Below are positions 42,905-53,525 of a stretch of 64,000 nt of DNA, piece by piece. A program made the position numbers and the translations under genes. Under the pieces are notes generated by a model. That model did not search any database. It saw only the letters and a list, made by a program, of their open reading frames with translations, and was not told where the DNA came from. Every line of letters starts with the position of its first letter. Position 1 is the stretch's first letter. Source of the DNA: Prorocentrum cordatum (Eukaryota > Sar > Dinophyceae > Prorocentrales > Prorocentraceae); the NCBI GenBank assembly GCA_963575745.1, contig CAUYUJ010020145.1:99107-163106 (forward strand), written 5' to 3'.

Positions 42905-43266
42905 ATACCCCCTAAACCATCGATGGGGAGGAAAATCTAAAGCCCCGCCTGATGTAAACCGGTTGGTGGATTCATCAGTTGATGGCTTTAACCGTGTACG
43001 TAAACTCGTGGGCAGTCACGGCTTGGGCTCCCGACGGAGCAGCGGATTTCTTCCAAGGCCTGGTTGGCTCCAACTCGGAGCAGAGGTGGTCTTCGACAAC
43101 TCCGGAAACCGATCGGGGCACCGCCCGGCTCGGGGGCGGGATAGCAAGTTCCCGGCGCCACGGCCGCCGCGGAGCAAGCGCCCTGCGGGGTGCGCTCGCT
43201 CCACCGGGGGGTCTTTGCAAGCCCCCAGTGGTCCACATAGTGGGCCAGGTGCTGTTCGCAGCGCCC
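42905..43266 (+). repeat. E2 split-repeat segment A2
   Basis: Copy of A1. A unique spacer (43267-43358) separates it from B2. Confidence 0.9.
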
Positions 43267-43358
43267 GTGGTGTTGTTTGTCATCGCCTTCGTCGTTGCCC
43301 GCCCGCCCGCCCTTATGGCTTGGTGTGGCTTCTGGGGAGTGTGGGGCTGGCGCGTGGC

Positions 43359-43466
43359 GGGGCGCTTCTCTCGGGGCTCTCACTCGCCTGTCGCGCCGGC
43401 AGCGTCCAGATTCCTGGCCCACTGCAGGCGCGCCCACTCCACCAGAAGGCGGGCAAATAGATTTTC
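43359..43466 (+). repeat. E2 split-repeat segment B2, right end
   Basis: Ends ATTTTC, immediately followed by Z sequence GTCGCAATTC. Confidence 0.9.
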
Positions 43467-46400
43467 GTCGCAATTCTGGGCGCACCAGCGCCGCCGAGCG
43501 CGGAATTGCGCTCCAAAAACTTATATATGTGGGCGCCTCGCGCTGGAGACTGCACGAAACCGCGGAATCGCATCCGAATTGCAATTCTGGGTGCACCTGC
43601 GCCACCGAGCGCGGAAGAGCTCGGGAACGCGCTCGAAATGCTAATCTGGGCGCTCCGCGCCGCAGAATGCAAGACTCGAGCTGCGATTTTGGGCGCACCT
43701 GCGCCGCGAAGGCACGAAAACTGCATTCATTGATGCCAATCTAAGCGTGCGGCGTCCTGCAACGCAGGCAACCGCTGAATCGCGTGCAATCGCAATTCTG
43801 GGCGCACCAGCGCCGCTGAGCGCGGAACTGCGCTCAGAATACCACTGCGGGCGCCCTGCGCCGAAGATTTGGAAAACTCGCCCCGAAGACGATTTGGGCC
43901 GCCTCCTGCGCCGCCGAGCGCAGAAACGCGCTTGGAATGACAATCTTGGCGCCAGAATGCGGAATCGCGCTTAGTTGCAAATCTGGGCGCGCCTGCCAGA
44001 GTGCGCGGATTCGCGCTCCATTTGCGAATCTGCGCGCGCCTGCGCCAAAATGCGCGGACTCGCGCTCCGTTTGCGATTCTGGGCGCGCCTGCGCCAGAAT
44101 GCGCGGAGTCACGCTCGGTTTGCGATTCTGGTCTTGCCTGCGCCAGAATACTCGGACTCGCGCTCCATTTGCGACTCTGAGCGCGCCTGCGCCAGAATGC
44201 GCGGAGCCGCGCTCCATTGGCGATTCCGGGAGCGCCTGCGCCAGAATGCACGGAATCGCGCTCCAGTTGTCATTCTAAGCGCGCCTGCGCAAGAATGCAC
44301 GGATTAGCATTCAATTTGCGACTCTGGACGCGCCTGCACAGAATGCGCGGGTTCGCGCTTCGTCTGCGATTGACTGCGCGGAGTCGCGCTTTGCGCTTTT
44401 CGGCGCGCGTGCGCCAGAGAACGCGAAGTCGCGCTCCATTTGCGCTTCTAGGCGCGCCTGCGCGAGAGAATGCAGAATCGCGCTCCAGTTGTCATTCTGG
44501 GCGCGCCTGCGCAGACATGCGCGGATTCGGACTCCACTTGCGATTCTTGGCGCACCTGCGCCACAATGCGTTGATTCGGGCCTCATTTGCGCTTTTGGGC
44601 GCGCGTGCGACGGAACGCGCAAATTCGCGTTCCTTTTGCGATTCTGGGCGCACCTGCGCCCGAAAGCGGTGAGCTCCACTCCACGTGTGAATCTGGGTGC
44701 CTGCGCACGAATGCGCGGGGTCGCGCTAACCATTTGCGATTCTGGGCGCGCCCGCGCCAGAATGCGCGGAGTCGCGCTCGGTTCGCTTCTGGTCGCGCCT
44801 GCGCCAGGATGCGCGGAATCTCGCTCCATCTGCGATTCTGGGCGCGCCTGCGCCAGAATGCGCGGAGCCGCGCTCTATTGGCGATTTCGGGCGCGCCTGC
44901 GCCCGAATGCGCGGAATCGCGCTCTAGTTGTCATTTTGGGCGCCCTGCACACTCACTCCATGTGCGATTCTAGGCGGGCCTGCGCAAGAATGTGCGGAGC
45001 CGCGGTCCAGTTTCGATTATGGTCGCGCCTGCGCCAGAATGCGCAAACTCGCGCTCCGTCTGCGATTTTGGGCGCGCCTGTGCCCGAATGCGCGGAGTCG
45101 CGCTCCATTTGCGATTCTGGGCGCGCCCGCGCCAGAATGCGCGGAGTCGCGCTCCATTGACGATTCCGGGCGCGCCTGCGCCAGAATGCGCGGAATCGCG
45201 CTCCACTTGTCATTCTGGGCGCGCCTGCGCGAGAATGCGCGGAGCTGCGCTCTATTGGCGATTCCGGGCGCGCCTGCGCCAGAATGCGCGGAATCGCGCT
45301 CAAGTTGCCATTCTGGGCGCGCCTGCGCAAGATTGCGCGGATTCGCATTCGACTTGCGACTCTGGGCGCGCCTGCGCCAGAATGCGCGGGTTCGCGGTTC
45401 TTCTGCGATTCAGGGCGCGCCTGCGCCAGAATGCGCGGAGTTGCGCTGTATGTGCGCTTCTCGGCGCGCGTGCGCCAGAGAATGCGGAGTTGCGCTGTAT
45501 TTGCGCTTCTCGGCGCGCGTGCGCCAGAAAATGCGGAATCGCGCTCCAGTTGTCATTCTGGGCGCGCCTGCTCAGAAATGCGCGGATTCGGGCTCCACTT
45601 GCGATTCTGGGCGCATCTGCGCCAGCATGCGCCGCTGCACTGCAAAACTGGGCACGCGGACGCCCACGAGCGCAAAGTCGCGCTCAGACTGCGAATCTGC
45701 GTGCGCCTGGGCACCAGAACGCAGAAAGGAAGGAGCATAGAGTGCAATACTGGGCAAGCGAATGCCGCCCGAGTGCACAGTCGCGCTCAGACTGGCCAGC
45801 ACAGACCTGGGAATGGCAAGCGGCGAGGGCCAGAGAGAGCACGGCCCCCACGGCGGCAGCAACGACGCACTCTACGTTTCACCACAGGCGGCAAGGACCA
45901 GCGAGAGAGTAGCCCTCACGGTGGGGTGCGAGAATGGCCCTCAGCGGCACCAGAAATGCACTGAGAGCCGCACCCACTGGAAACCAACGAGGAGCCAGCG
46001 CCCCGGGACGCCCGGTCCTCTGGCGAAGAGGGCCGGAGAGCGTAGCTCGACAAGCCTGGGTTTGCCGCTCGCGAGAAGGCAGTGAACGTCCACATCGCAG
46101 GAGGTGAAGCCCGCGAGAAGGCAGCGACCCCAAAGTGATGCAGCTTCTCGCGACAAGGCAAGAACTTCGGGTGCGTGCGAGAAGGCTTTGCCCGCGAGAA
46201 GGCAGCGAATAAACTGCACGCAGCATGCCGCGCAGAACCCGGCAAAGCCTGGGAGAAGTGCGGCCTGAGTTTGCCCGCGAGAAGGCAGGGACTCTGGGTG
46301 TGCCCGCGAGAAGGCAGGGACCCTGGGTTTGCCCCGAGAAGGCAGGGACCCTGAACTTGCCCGCGAAGGCGGAACAAGAGAATGAGAAACACGGTGGCCT

Positions 46401-46627
46401 GAGTTTGCCCGCGAGAAGGCAGGGACTCTGGGTGTGCCCGCGAGAAGGCAGGGACCCTGGGTTTGCCCGCGAGAAGGCAGGGACCCTGAACTTGCCCGCG
46501 AAGGCGGAACCAGAGAATGAGAAACACGGTGGCCTGAGTTTGCGCGCGAGAAGGCAGGGCTCTGGGCATGCCCGCGAGAAGGCAGAGACCCTGGATGTGC
46601 CCGCGAAACGCAGGGACCCTGGATGAC
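43467..46627 (-). repeat. Z unit 2: leader array, resumed after E2
   Basis: Matches 23686-26840, beginning GTCGCAATTC exactly where unit 1 continues after its empty site. Differences: the AT run is reduced to TTATATATG (43521-43529), and about 44583-44620 holds sequence missing from unit 1 near 24830. Confidence 0.88.
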
Positions 46628-48793
46628 GCCAGAGACGGCGCGCAGGCGCGGTGAGAAACAGCCCTTAGGGCTTGGGTTTGTCCGCGACAAGACACGACCC
46701 TGGGTTTGCTCGCGAAAAGGCAGGGACCCATGCCAGAGGCCCCCAAGTCGGCGGGCTTAGCGCCAGAGGCCTCCAAGTAGGTAGGCGTGGCAAGCCAGAG
46801 GTCTCTAAGTCGGCGGACATGGCTGAGGACGCCCTCTCGGCGGGCCAGGGTGGCGACGAGCGCGGGCACGCCAGACAGAGCGCTCCCGCCAGAGAGCATC
46901 ACGCTGTTGAAGCAGCACTTGTCCGCGAGAAAGCAGGAAACCTCGGTTTGCCCGCGAAAAGGCAAAGGCCCGAAGGGGGACAGCCCTTAGGGCTTGGGTT
47001 TGTCCGCGAGAAGACAGGGACCCTGGGTTTGCTCGCGAAAAAGCAGGGACCCATGCCAGGGGCCCCCAAGTCGGCGGGCTTGGCGCCAGAGGCCTCCAAG
47101 TAGGTAGGCGTGGCAAGCCAGAGGTCCCCAAGTCGGCGGACATGGCTGTGCAAAAGCGGCAGGACAACACTTCCAGCGGTCAAGGCGACGGAGGAGCGGC
47201 AAGAATCGACTAGCTTTCGACGCTGCTTCCTCCAGGAACCTCAAGCGACGAGGACAACGGACACGCCTAGGCGACGAGGAACGCGGGCTGTGGCGACGAG
47301 GAGCGCGGGTAAGCCTCGAGAAACCCCACACCAGCAGAGCCACGCCCAGGAGCTTACTTCCGCCGTTCCACGGAATCGCCGGCCTGCGGAGGACTACTAG
47401 CCCGCGAGGCAGGCGAAGAGGCATAGAGGCGAAGAAGCAAGGAGAAAACAATGCGAGGGCTTGCTCCTGATGACTTTCCTGTGACGGAAACAAGTTTACG
47501 AAAAATCATTGCGGCCGCCAAGCCCTCGTATGTGCAGACAAATGGCCGGCGCCCTCGCGCCAGCAAGGGGCTTGAGGGAAGCGCTGCCTGGCTGGGATCT
47601 TCTGGATCTCAATCCGAGACTCCCAATGCACCAGAAGACGCCAGACAGCGCAGCAGCTTGCGATGCAATCGTGAATATTCGTCACCCAATGCGCACGATC
47701 AGCGTCAACGCTGCCAGCTGCTTACTGATGCGTGAGCTTCTGCATCCCGCCGCCGATGTGCGCGGTGACGCGCAATTTCCCCCGCGGCCAATGTGCACTG
47801 ATAACGTTCCTGCGCGCTGGCGCAGCCATGCCTGTCTTGTCCTCAGCGCTTGTGTGCTCGTTTGCGCTCTGCATGCGCGACCGCTCGCGCTTCTCAGTGT
47901 GCGCGTCTGCGCACGACTGCGCGACTTCGTCTGTTGCGGCGCGCTGCAACAAGCCATTGCATGCCAAGACGCGCATCTTTGCGCGTCTGCGCTCCTGTAC
48001 ACTTGTGGCGCGCCTTTGGACATATGCGTGCATCCGCGCGCTTGCGCGCGCTTCTGAAGTTGTGCGCGCTCCCTGTGCGCACGTGCACTTCGGCGCGCGT
48101 TCCCGCGCGCATCTGCACTCCGCGCGCCTCTGCGCGCTTGCGCGCGTTTCAGCGTTTCCGTGCGCCCGTGTGCGCTACTGCTCACTTCTTCGAGCATCGC
48201 GCGTCTTCGCACCTGTGCGCACGTCCGCGCGACACTCTGCGTCCCTTACCTATGAGCGCGAATATCTACGCACCTCGGCACGCTGTTCCACGCTCGCGCG
48301 CGTCTCTGCGCGTCCGTGCGCACTGCGTGCTGCTGCGCGCTCTGTGGACGATTCTGCGCGCCTCTTGCGCATGTGCGCTCCGCTGCCGCCTCTGCGATGT
48401 CTCTGCGCTCACGCGTTTCCGCGTGCCGCTGCTTGCATGTGCGCGTCTGCGCGACGCTGCGTGTCCCTGCGCGTCAGCGCGTTCCGCGCGCCGCTGCGCA
48501 ATTGTGGTCCTTCTGTGCACTTGCGCGACCGGGCAGGTCTGTGCACAATTGCGCGTCTGCGCGCTCCCGCGGGCCTGTGCGCGCTCCTGCGCCCCATCCC
48601 GCCTGTACGCTTGTTCTGCGTACTTCCGGTGTTTTTGCGCGCTCCTGTGCGCCTGTGCACCTCTGCATGGTTCCGCACACCTCTGCACGCTGCGCGCTTC
48701 TGCGCGTCTCTGCGCGTCTTTGAGAATGCTAATCTGGGCGCCCCGCTCCGCAGAACGCACGAAACTGCGGAACGCGCACAAACTGCAATTTTG
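46628..48793 (-). repeat. Z unit 3, interrupted by E3
   Basis: Copy of segment A, B1 and internal region. The A/B1 junction at about 47500 has lost seven or eight bases (CGCCATG) seen in units 1 and 2. It ends at ATTTTG (48788-48793), where E3 begins. No further leader follows, so the array is broken here. Confidence 0.85.
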
Positions 48794-50560
48794 ATACCCC
48801 CTAAACCAAAGGTTTCGATGGGGAGGAAAATCTAAAGCCCCGCCTGATGTAAACCGGTTGGTGGATTCATCAGTTGATGGCTTTAACCGTGTACGTAAAC
48901 TCGTGGGCAGTCACGGCTTGGGCTCCCGACGGAGCAGCGGATTTCTTCCAAGGCCTGGTTGGCTCCAACTCGGAGCAGCGGTGGTCTTCGACAACTCCGG
49001 AGGCCGATCGGGCACCGCCCGGCTCGGGGGCGGGATAGCAAGTTCCCGGCGCCGCGGCCGCCGCGGAGCAAGCGCCCTGCGGGGTGCACTCGCTCCACCG
49101 GGGGGTCTTTGCAAGCCCCCAGTGGTCCACATAGTGGGCCAGGTGCTGTTCGCAGCGCCCTGGCTGCCATGCTCTGGCCTGCGCCCTTGCTGGCCAGTGC
49201 TGTGCGCAAGTGGGTCCCTGGCCTGGCTGCCATGCCCCAGGCCCGCGCCCTTGCTGGCCAGCGCCTTCCTCGTCGCATGCTGGTGCGCCTCGCAAGCGCT
49301 GGGGTCGTTCTGGCGCCAGCACGCCCAGAATTGCATTCTGCGCGCGATTCTGCACAATCTGGCGCCGGCGCGTCCAGGAGTGCAATCGCAGCGAATCCCT
49401 GCATTTGCGGTCAGGGCGCAAACTTGCGCATTGCACTCCGAATGCGCTCATTCTGGCGCCAGCCTGCCCGGAGTGTACCTGCCCTGGCTGAAATACCTGG
49501 GCTCGTGCCCTTGCAGGCCGCACCCTTGCTGGCGCCTCCTCGTCGTGTGCCCGCGCATGTCTCTCCTGCGGGCCTGCTGGGCTGGCTCGCCGGCCACCCT
49601 GGCAGGGCTGCCCGTTGCTCGCTGGCACAGCGCCCGTATCTGTGCGCAAAATCGCGCATTCTGGCGCTAGCGCGCCAACAGGTGCTGTCTGGGCGCAAAT
49701 CTGCACACTTTCGCGCTGGCCCGCCCAGAATTGCAATCGGGGCGCGAACCTGCGGAATCTGTCGCCAGCTCGCTCAGAATGGCATTCTGAATTCTAATCC
49801 GCGCATTCTGGCGCCAGGGCGCTCAGAATTGCATTCGGGCCCCGACTCTGCGCAATCTGGCGCTCGCACGCCCCGAATTGCAATCAGAGCTGGACTCCGC
49901 GCAATCTGGCGTTGGAGCGGACAGGGTTTCAATCGGAGCTCGAATCTGCGCAATCTCGCGCTGGCGCGCCGAGAAGAGGCGAACAGGCGCTTTCGGCGCT
50001 AGCGCGCCCAGAAATGCATTCTGAGGCCGAATTTGCGCACTCTGCCGCCAGCGCACCCCAAATTGCATTCTGGGCGCGACTTGCGCATTCTGACTCCAGC
50101 GCGCCCAGGGAGGCATGCTGAGGCCGAATTTGCGCAATGTGGCGCCCTCACGCCCAGAAGTGCCGCCGGAGGGAAACCTTCGCCTTTCGGGACTGGTGCG
50201 CCGAGAATTGCATCTGGAGGGCAAACCTTGTATTCTAGCGCAAGCGCGCTCAGATTCGCACTCTCAGCGCGAATTCGCGCGCCTGGGCGCCAGCGCGCTC
50301 AGAGTTGCACTCTGAGCTCATTTGTGCGTTCTGGCGCCGGTGCGCGCCCAGATTCGCAATCGGAGCGCTCGTGCTCCGAGGCGTCCGCGCGCCCAGAATT
50401 GCATTCAGAGCACACTTTTGCGTCGTGGCACCGCCCAGGTTCGCAATCGGCGCAAATTCGCGCTCCTGGGGGCACTGGAGCACCTCAGAGGACGGCTGCA
50501 CGAGAATCGTCCTGGGCGTGATTTCGCGGACCGCACGAGCGGGGTCGGATGTGTGCAGGC
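48794..50560 (+). mobile_element. E3: truncated E2-family element
   Basis: Begins ATACCCCC right after ATTTTG in Z unit 3, at the same position as E2 in unit 2. A1 (48794-about 49162) and the leader match E2 to 50306; E3 then continues the array to about 50520, sequence deleted from E2. No gag, pol or recombinase follows, so the copy is cut off near 50560. The same site in two units suggests one insertion copied with the unit. Confidence 0.8.
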
Positions 50561-51293
50561 GTCAGAAGCTCGTCCTTGATGGGGGGGCATTGGCTAACCC
50601 CCCACCTGCACACAACGGGGGCGGGGGTGCTTTGCACTTGTGCAGCGCGCCCGTCCTCGACCGACCCCGGGGGGCCCGCGCCCCAAACGGCGCGTAATCG
50701 GAATATCGATGCTGACGCCCTTTCACCAGAGAACTCAGAATTAAATTCTGGTGTAGCTCGAAAAAATTGGGCTCAGGCCACTGGCCATTCGTTCCGCTAC
50801 GGACGGATTTCTTAGGCGCAATTTTCGGGCAGTCCGAAAAATCTCAGGGCGACGACGCCCCCCTGCATTAGCGTGGGATGAGCGGAAGCCCCCTCGCGTG
50901 CTGCCACTTGGCCAAAACAGGCCTCGGTACGCTGAAAATAACTCCCTACTCACTCTGGCCCGGCGGAGGGGGAGGAGCAGGGAGACCCGTGTAGTTCCCC
51001 TGGCCGCTGAGCGGTCAAAGGGGTTCGACTGGGATCGGCGTGGCACTGCTGTAGCTTGCATGGTTTCGCCCCAAGCTGACCCGAGTGGCCCCCCTGGCCG
51101 CGATGGAAGTCAAAGGGGGGTCGCCGGGGTGTGCGGCAGCGAGAGCTGTGCGAATTTGCATCCAGGGAAGGCGGAGCGGAGCGGAGGACTCTCTCCCCTT
51201 CCTTCCTTCGTGCTGGGGCTCAAGCGGCCGACGTGCCGTTGCGACAGCTGGGCGCGATCGGAAAACTGGCTGCTGGACGCAGGTGGGGGGTGC
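50561..51293. other. Unclassified, no gene seen
   Basis: Contains an imperfect duplication (AGTTCCCCTGGCCGC...GGTCAAAGGGG and GTGGCCCCCCTGGCCGC...GTCAAAGGGG at about 50992-51025 and 51086-51120) and a small inverted repeat at about 50737-50755 (CAGAATT/AATTCTG). It is the 3' flank of the polyprotein frame. Confidence 0.4.
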
Positions 51294-53490
51294 TCAGGAG
51301 GCTGAAACGGTGGTGCGCCCATGTCCCACAGAAAGAATGGCCGTGTCAGTCGCGTTGCAATGGCTCCAGGCGTTCATGCATTGGCTCTTCCGGAGTCGTC
51401 TGGGCTCAGAGTGATTGGTTGCTCTGTGTAGGCGCCCACTGCCGTTGACACGGTGCACCTGGAGCGTGACGGCGTCGAGGTCGGCGACAGGGCATGCTGC
51501 CAGGCAGCGATAGTCCTTGTCGTGGTGCGGGTGCACCGCATCGTGGACGTAGGAGCGGACATCGGCCTCCAGGGCCGTGATCCACGGCGGGGAGTCGCCC
51601 AGGGCACGCAGGGCCTCATGGGCCTCCTCCCATAGTGCATGGCGATACGTCGCGGCCAACTGCTGCACCGCGTCCGGGCTGGGCTCACCTGTGCCCTCGC
51701 CCGCGCGTAGCAGGAGCACCCCCGCAGCTACGTGCAGTAGCAGGCACTGCCGCTCCTCGGTGTCGCCCACCTCCAGGCCCATCGCCTGGCCCATCTCCTC
51801 TGTAGGGCCGAGGCGGTCCCGATAGTCGATGAAGTCCCACTGGATGCGGGTGCCCCCGTCCCAGAAGGCATAGGACCCGCGGCCTATCAGCCCGCCGGGG
51901 TCCCACGCAACCGGGCCAACCTCGGCCCCGCCCTCGGTGACGTATCCTGCGGCGCAGCTAAGCGCCTCATGCAGGTCGGCTGCCTCGCTGCTGAGACCCC
52001 GATGGCCTCGGTCCACGGCTTCCTCGAGGGCTCGCTCCAGAGTAAGCCGCTCCCCGCGCAGGCGCGCCCCCAAGACGCGCCCGCGCACGTGGCTCTGCAA
52101 GTACTCGCTGGCCCCCTTCAGAGGTGCGAAGATGCCCTCGGCTTCGAGCTCCTGCATGAGTTTGAGGCGAAGCTCCGGCCCATCACCCGCGGGCTGGGCG
52201 TCCCAAGTGGCCGCCGCGCGCGGGTGGTCGTGGTCTTCGAGCCATCCGAAGTCGGGGCCCTTAACCGCTTCCCGGAGGTCGGATTCCATCGCGGTAAGCT
52301 GGAGCGCGGTGTAGTCGTCCGGGGCCTGCCCCGGGCCCGGGTCGCCCGCTGCTCGCGAGCCGCTGCCACGGCCCCGGCCCTTTTCCTCCTGGGAGTCAGG
52401 GGGAGCAGGTGGGGAAGTGTCCTCGCCAACCTTCTCGGCCTCGGCTGCCTTGGCTTGCGAGCGCAGCTGCGCAATCATCCCATCCACCTGCTTGGGATCG
52501 ATCCGGGGCGTCCCAAGGAGCCCCCCGCGCCTCGTGAGCTGCATGACAACCGAGTAGTCCAATCCGCGCGTTGACTTGATGGGGTCATGGGAGTTAGGGC
52601 AATCGCAAGCCTTCCGCGAGCAGCCCATGTGCGTGGTGGCCCCCCAGCAGATAGGGACGTTGTCTTTATTGCGGGGCGCATGCGCCACGGATCGCGTCCG
52701 CTCCGGGCGTGTTAGTTCCCTGCCCGCTGGGTACGCCCTCTTGGGGGCTGTCCCCGCTGGAGCCCCGGTGCCCGCCTTGGGCCCCGCCTTCGGCTGGGGC
52801 CCAGCCCCCGCCTTGGGCCTGTCATCCCCCTGCGCCGTGGGCCGGGGATCGCCCATTTCCTCGCTCCCTCCCGCTTTGGGCGGTCGCTTCGTGAGGTGGG
52901 CGTTCAGCTGCACATTGAGGAGGCGCGTGAGTGCGGCCTTGCGCCGGGGCACGACCACCTGCTGGTAGTAGGCGTTCGGGTCCCCGAGGTCGAACGTTCG
53001 GGGCAAATCGTAGCCGTTCTCCGGCATGAGTAGGACATACTTGATGTCCTCCCTCCTCGGGTTCTCGGTGTCGAGCTCTCGACAGAGTCGGCGCCTCAGC
53101 TCCCGCAATTCCTCGACCCAGGTGCTTCGGAGCTCTTCCCCCAGATCCTTGACCCAATGGTCTGGGAACTCCGATGGGTCCCTCTCGAAGGCCGCCTCCA
53201 AGAACCCCAACGACCGCCGACGCTCCGCCCCGTGTGCGACCCCTATGATGGACTCGAACATCTGGATCTCGCACCGGGCCCTCTTGAACCAGGTCGCCAT
53301 GTGGGTGGCGGGCCGTTGGCGGGGCTCCAGCTTGACGTCCACAGGGAGCCGATAAAAAAAAACCCATAAACTAAAAAAGAAATAAAAACATAGAATAAAA
53401 AAAAGAAAAACTAAAACAAAAAAGCATAAAAGAAAAAAAAAAAAAAAAAAATAAAAAAAAAAAAAAAAATAAAAAAAAAAAAAACTAAAA

Positions 53491-53525
<35 letters not shown>

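Larger units (their letters stand above)
29012..43466 (+). mobile_element. E2: DIRS/Ngaro-type retrotransposon, decayed
   Basis: Order on plus: A1 (29012-29381), leader (to 30527), gag remnant, pol, tyrosine recombinase, B1 (42797-42904), A2 (42905-43266), 92-bp spacer, B2 (43359-43466). Without nested E1 it is about 6.7 kb. Left border ATTTTG|ATACCC, right border ATTTTC|GTCGCA. Unit 1 of Z shows the uninterrupted site ATTTTG|GTCGCA at 23680, so insertion added no target duplication. gag is 5'-deleted with a stop and a frameshift, the recombinase has a frameshift, and pol is open. Confidence 0.9.
21330..48793 (-). mobile_element. Z: non-autonomous split-repeat element in tandem array
   Basis: A unit starting GCCAGAGACGGCGCGCAGG occurs at 21502, 26841 and 46628. 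The first period is 5339 bp. The second is 19787 bp, or 5332 bp after removing the E2 insertion. Read on the minus strand, each unit is A, leader array, internal region, B1. At the left end A is followed by a unique spacer (21455-21501) and a second B (21330-21454). That is the B1-A2-B2 end structure of PAT/Ngaro-type tyrosine-recombinase retroelements. No gag, RT or recombinase is found, so Z would depend on enzymes from elsewhere. The period equals A1-to-A2 distance, the predicted circular form. Confidence 0.7.

Noticed and set aside
30763-43466. Ty3 or copia LTR elements as identity of E1 and E2
   Set aside because: No long terminal repeats in the classical order, no integrase or protease, and a tyrosine recombinase is present instead.
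21502-46627. Plain segmental duplication as a full explanation of the 5.33-kb repeats
   Set aside because: It does not explain the extra 125-bp B copy at 21330-21454 with spacer or the GATTTTC core, which fit a split-repeat element; the duplication may still have arisen by unequal exchange.
51206-51217. Spliced-leader relic near 51206 (GGGGCTCAAG)
   Set aside because: Only the last eight bases match and it lies on the strand opposite to the polyprotein.
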